Source: Azophilus sp965116165 (GTDB lineage Bacteria > Pseudomonadota > Gammaproteobacteria > Pseudomonadales > Azotimanducaceae). From it: DNA of 64,000 nucleotides. The translations under genes were made by a program, and so were the position numbers. The first letter of the stretch is position 1. The number at the start of each line of letters is the position of its first letter. The notes beneath the pieces were generated by a model, which saw nothing but the letters and a program-made list of their open reading frames with translations, was not told the DNA's origin and ran no database searches. The stretch lies in the NCBI GenBank assembly GCA_965116165.1, contig OZ220484.1, forward strand, positions 248,001-312,000, in the 5' to 3' direction. This document shows, piece by piece, positions 63,895-64,000 of the stretch.

Positions 63895-63945
63895 CGCCGG
63901 GCCTTGAACGGAGGGAGCGGAGCGACCGGAGTTCAAGGCCCGGCG
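63895..63945. repeat. Perfect 15-bp inverted repeat (large hairpin)
   Basis: CGCCGGGCCTTGAAC (63895-63909) is exactly mirrored by GTTCAAGGCCCGGCG (63931-63945) around a 21-base purine-rich loop. There is no T-run, so it is not a standard terminator. It may be a REP-like or element-end structure. Confidence 0.65.
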
Positions 63946-64000
63946 GTGCGCGCTGACGCGCCCCGCCGGCTCAGGCATGCTTGTTTCATCCAACCAAACA

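Overview
The window reads as a chromosomal segment of a GC-rich gammaproteobacterium. Support for this comes from BamD, RluD, a FabY-type ketosynthase, the folC-dedD-cvpA-purF block, the yafS-like methyltransferase-rnhA-dnaQ block, the tig-clpP-clpX-hupB-ppiD block, and LpxH and NfuA. A genus cannot be named from sequence alone. Most of the window is housekeeping DNA broken by small dispersed palindrome-ended repeats and one accessory locus.

Layout. 0-3.1 kb: bamD (minus), rluD, pgeF. 3.3-7.9 kb: branched-chain amino acid genes ilvI-ilvH-ilvC, then pssA. 8.2-11 kb: msrPQ methionine-sulfoxide repair, a pterin dehydratase and a HolD-like protein. 11.2-19.8 kb: fabY and moaB (minus), then a 1,669-residue protein that joins AccA-like, AccD-like, biotin carboxylase and biotin carrier domains in one chain, followed by a LysR regulator. 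20-25.6 kb: a flavin/PLP-oxidase-like protein, class I aldolase, and a small catabolic cluster (SDR, ABM monooxygenase, two amidohydrolases). 25.8-32.6 kb: trpF-trpB-trpA-folC-dedD-cvpA-purF; accD, usually between trpA and folC, is not there. 32.6-34.8 kb: DUF1289 protein, lpxH, folD. 35.4-41.6 kb: tRNA-Pro, tRNA-Arg, tRNA-His, tig, clpP, clpX, hupB, ppiD; lon, usually between clpX and hupB, is not there. 41.6-44.8 kb: methyltransferase, rnhA, dnaQ, sohB. 44.8-52.1 kb (minus): metH, a sulfite reductase hemoprotein, its DUF934 partner and an antiporter.

52.9-60.6 kb is accessory DNA: a secreted repeat protein that has lost its start and carries a frameshift, then a SpvB/RHS-type toxin gene broken by a nonsense codon and several frameshifts, whose last segment still encodes an RHS core joined to a lipase-like domain with a full Ser-Asp-His set, then an ankyrin-repeat lipoprotein that could be its immunity protein. 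61-62.9 kb: nfuA and a DAHP synthase preceded by an unannotated aromatic-rich leader peptide and an attenuator. The end holds a small E2-like conserved protein and strong hairpins.

Three families of short non-coding repeats with CTAG/TTAG ends (about 107 bp, about 170-184 bp, and a third known only from one end) are scattered through intergenic spaces. They lie at stop codons, directly upstream of starts, and at places where expected gene neighbours are missing. One copy supplies the start codon and first residues of TrpF; another has removed the start of the secreted repeat protein. The most unusual items are the giant ACC-like protein together with the missing accD, the repeat-derived TrpF N-terminus, the aro attenuator, and the decayed RHS-lipase/ankyrin locus.
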